From positions 1-31,211 of the forward strand of contig CAZGKT010000044.1 in assembly GCA_964525605.1 (NCBI GenBank): a DNA stretch of 31,211 bases, in the 5' to 3' direction. This DNA is from CAVTWJ01 sp964525605. GTDB taxonomy: Bacteria > Oederibacteriota > Muellerivitia > Muellerivitales > Muellerivitaceae. How positions within the stretch are numbered: position 1 is the first letter of the stretch; every line of letters begins with the position of its first letter. The position numbers and the translations under genes are program-made. Below are positions 30,706-31,211 of the stretch, one piece after another. The notes under the pieces are model-generated. The model worked only from the letters and a program-made list of their open reading frames with translations, ran no database searches and had not been told where the DNA came from.

Positions 30706-31211
30706 ATGCAAGAACGTTTGGGTGTGATCACGTTTAAAGGAGGGCCCCTGACTTTGTTAGGCCCTGAAATCAAGGTAGGGGATTCGGCTCCCGCCTTCAA
30801 ACTTTTGAACAACAGCCTCCAAGAAGTAACCCTGGACCAATTTAAGGGAAAGACTATCCTCCTGTCCGTGGCGCCCTCACTCGATACGCCGGTTTGTTCC
30901 ATGCAGACCCATAAATTCAACAAGTCGATAGGGACTTTGCCCTCGACGGTTGAGGTTTTGACCATCACGGCCGACCTGCCCTTCGCCCAGGCCCGTTTTT
31001 GCGGGGCCGAAAATATCCAAATCAAGACCTTGTCCGACCATCGCGATATGGCCTTCGGAAACGCCTATGGAACCCATATCAAGGAACTGAGGCTTGAAGC
31101 CCGATCCATCTTCGTCATCGGCAAAGACGGCAAGGTGAAGTACGTGGAAATCGTCAAGGAAGTCACGTCGGAACCGAATTATGACGCCGCTTTGGCCGCC
31201 GCAAAGGCGAA
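30706..31211 (+). CDS. tpx: Thiol peroxidase, atypical 2-Cys peroxiredoxin (3' end cut)
   Basis: 168 codons are visible with no stop before the window ends; the E. coli enzyme is 168 aa, so only a few residues are missing. It reduces hydroperoxides with electrons from thioredoxin. The peroxidatic site is PSLDTPVC with Cys64; the resolving cysteine is Cys99 in ARFCGAENI, and Arg133 in EARSIFVIG completes the site. The N-terminus VITFKGGPLTLLG and the GDSAPAF element are typical for Tpx. The ATG follows GGGAGG by five bases. It is transcribed apart from asd. Confidence 0.95.
   Translation, partial: MQERLGVITFKGGPLTLLGPEIKVGDSAPAFKLLNNSLQEVTLDQFKGKTILLSVAPSLDTPVCSMQTHKFNKSIGTLPSTVEVLTITADLPFAQARFCGAENIQIKTLSDHRDMAFGNAYGTHIKELRLEARSIFVIGKDGKVKYVEIVKEVTSEPNYDAALAAAKA

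Noticed and set aside
1..31211. tRNA, rRNA, CRISPR arrays, transposases, integrase or prophage genes
   Set aside because: Looked for on both strands by reading the sequence and the possible proteins; none could be supported.

Overview
The window looks like a chromosomal segment of an uncultured, deep-branching diderm (Gram-negative type) bacterium. The grounds are a complete bacterial ribosomal super-operon, a Psd/PssA phosphatidylethanolamine pathway, and two exported proteins that end in FlgD-Ig/T9SS-like C-terminal modules, one behind a long Thr/Pro linker. That protein style is common in FCB-group and candidate-phylum genomes such as the Elusimicrobiota-like lineages. The exact phylum cannot be fixed from the sequence alone.

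Layout. (1) Positions 1-15426: the tail of tuf, then an unbroken plus-strand run of the S10, spc and alpha operons: rpsJ-rplC-rplD-rplW-rplB-rpsS-rplV-rpsC-rplP-rpmC-rpsQ, rplN-rplX-rplE-rpsN-rpsH-rplF-rplR-rpsE-rpmD-rplO-secY-adk-map-infA-rpmJ, rpsM-rpsK-rpsD-rpoA-rplQ. Gaps are short and many starts overlap the preceding stop. rpmD (58 aa) and rpmJ (37 aa) are small but complete. S4, S14, L24, L36 and adenylate kinase all carry zinc-type Cys clusters. (2) Positions 15427-20280: an AT-rich accessory stretch with a small exported membrane-like protein, an FG-GAP-type beta-propeller protein with a C-terminal sorting-like module, one minus-strand protein with two copies of a homing-endonuclease-associated-type repeat, and two polytopic membrane proteins, the second with a zinc ribbon. 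(3) Positions 20281-28503: a branched-chain amino-acid locus, ilvB-ilvH-ilvC-psd-pssA-leuA-leuB. A well-formed attenuator precedes it: a consensus promoter, a 25-aa Leu/Val-rich leader peptide and a GC-rich terminator hairpin with a U-run. (4) Positions 28504-31211: a Thr/Pro-rich secreted protein, asd with its own promoter and terminator, and a thiol peroxidase gene cut by the window edge.

How the genes work together. Region 1 makes the ribosome, the protein-export channel SecY, RNA polymerase alpha and initiation/maturation factors. Region 3 makes acetolactate, then dihydroxy acids, and the leucine branch (LeuA, LeuB). ilvD, leuC and leuD are not in the window, so the pathway must be completed elsewhere. 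psd and pssA, which make phosphatidylethanolamine, sit inside the same run and probably share its transcript. asd feeds the aspartate family (Lys/Met/Thr and, through Thr, Ile).

Base composition changes sharply near 20.64 kb. By hand count, 60-base lines starting at 3841 and 16801 hold 23 and 27 G/C, while those starting at 21481 and 26401 hold 42 and 41. The most interesting element is the ilv leader/attenuator at 20285-20472. Next are the ilvC cofactor loop, which lacks the phosphate-binding serines expected of an NADPH enzyme, and two palindromic intergenic elements inside the ilv-leu run.
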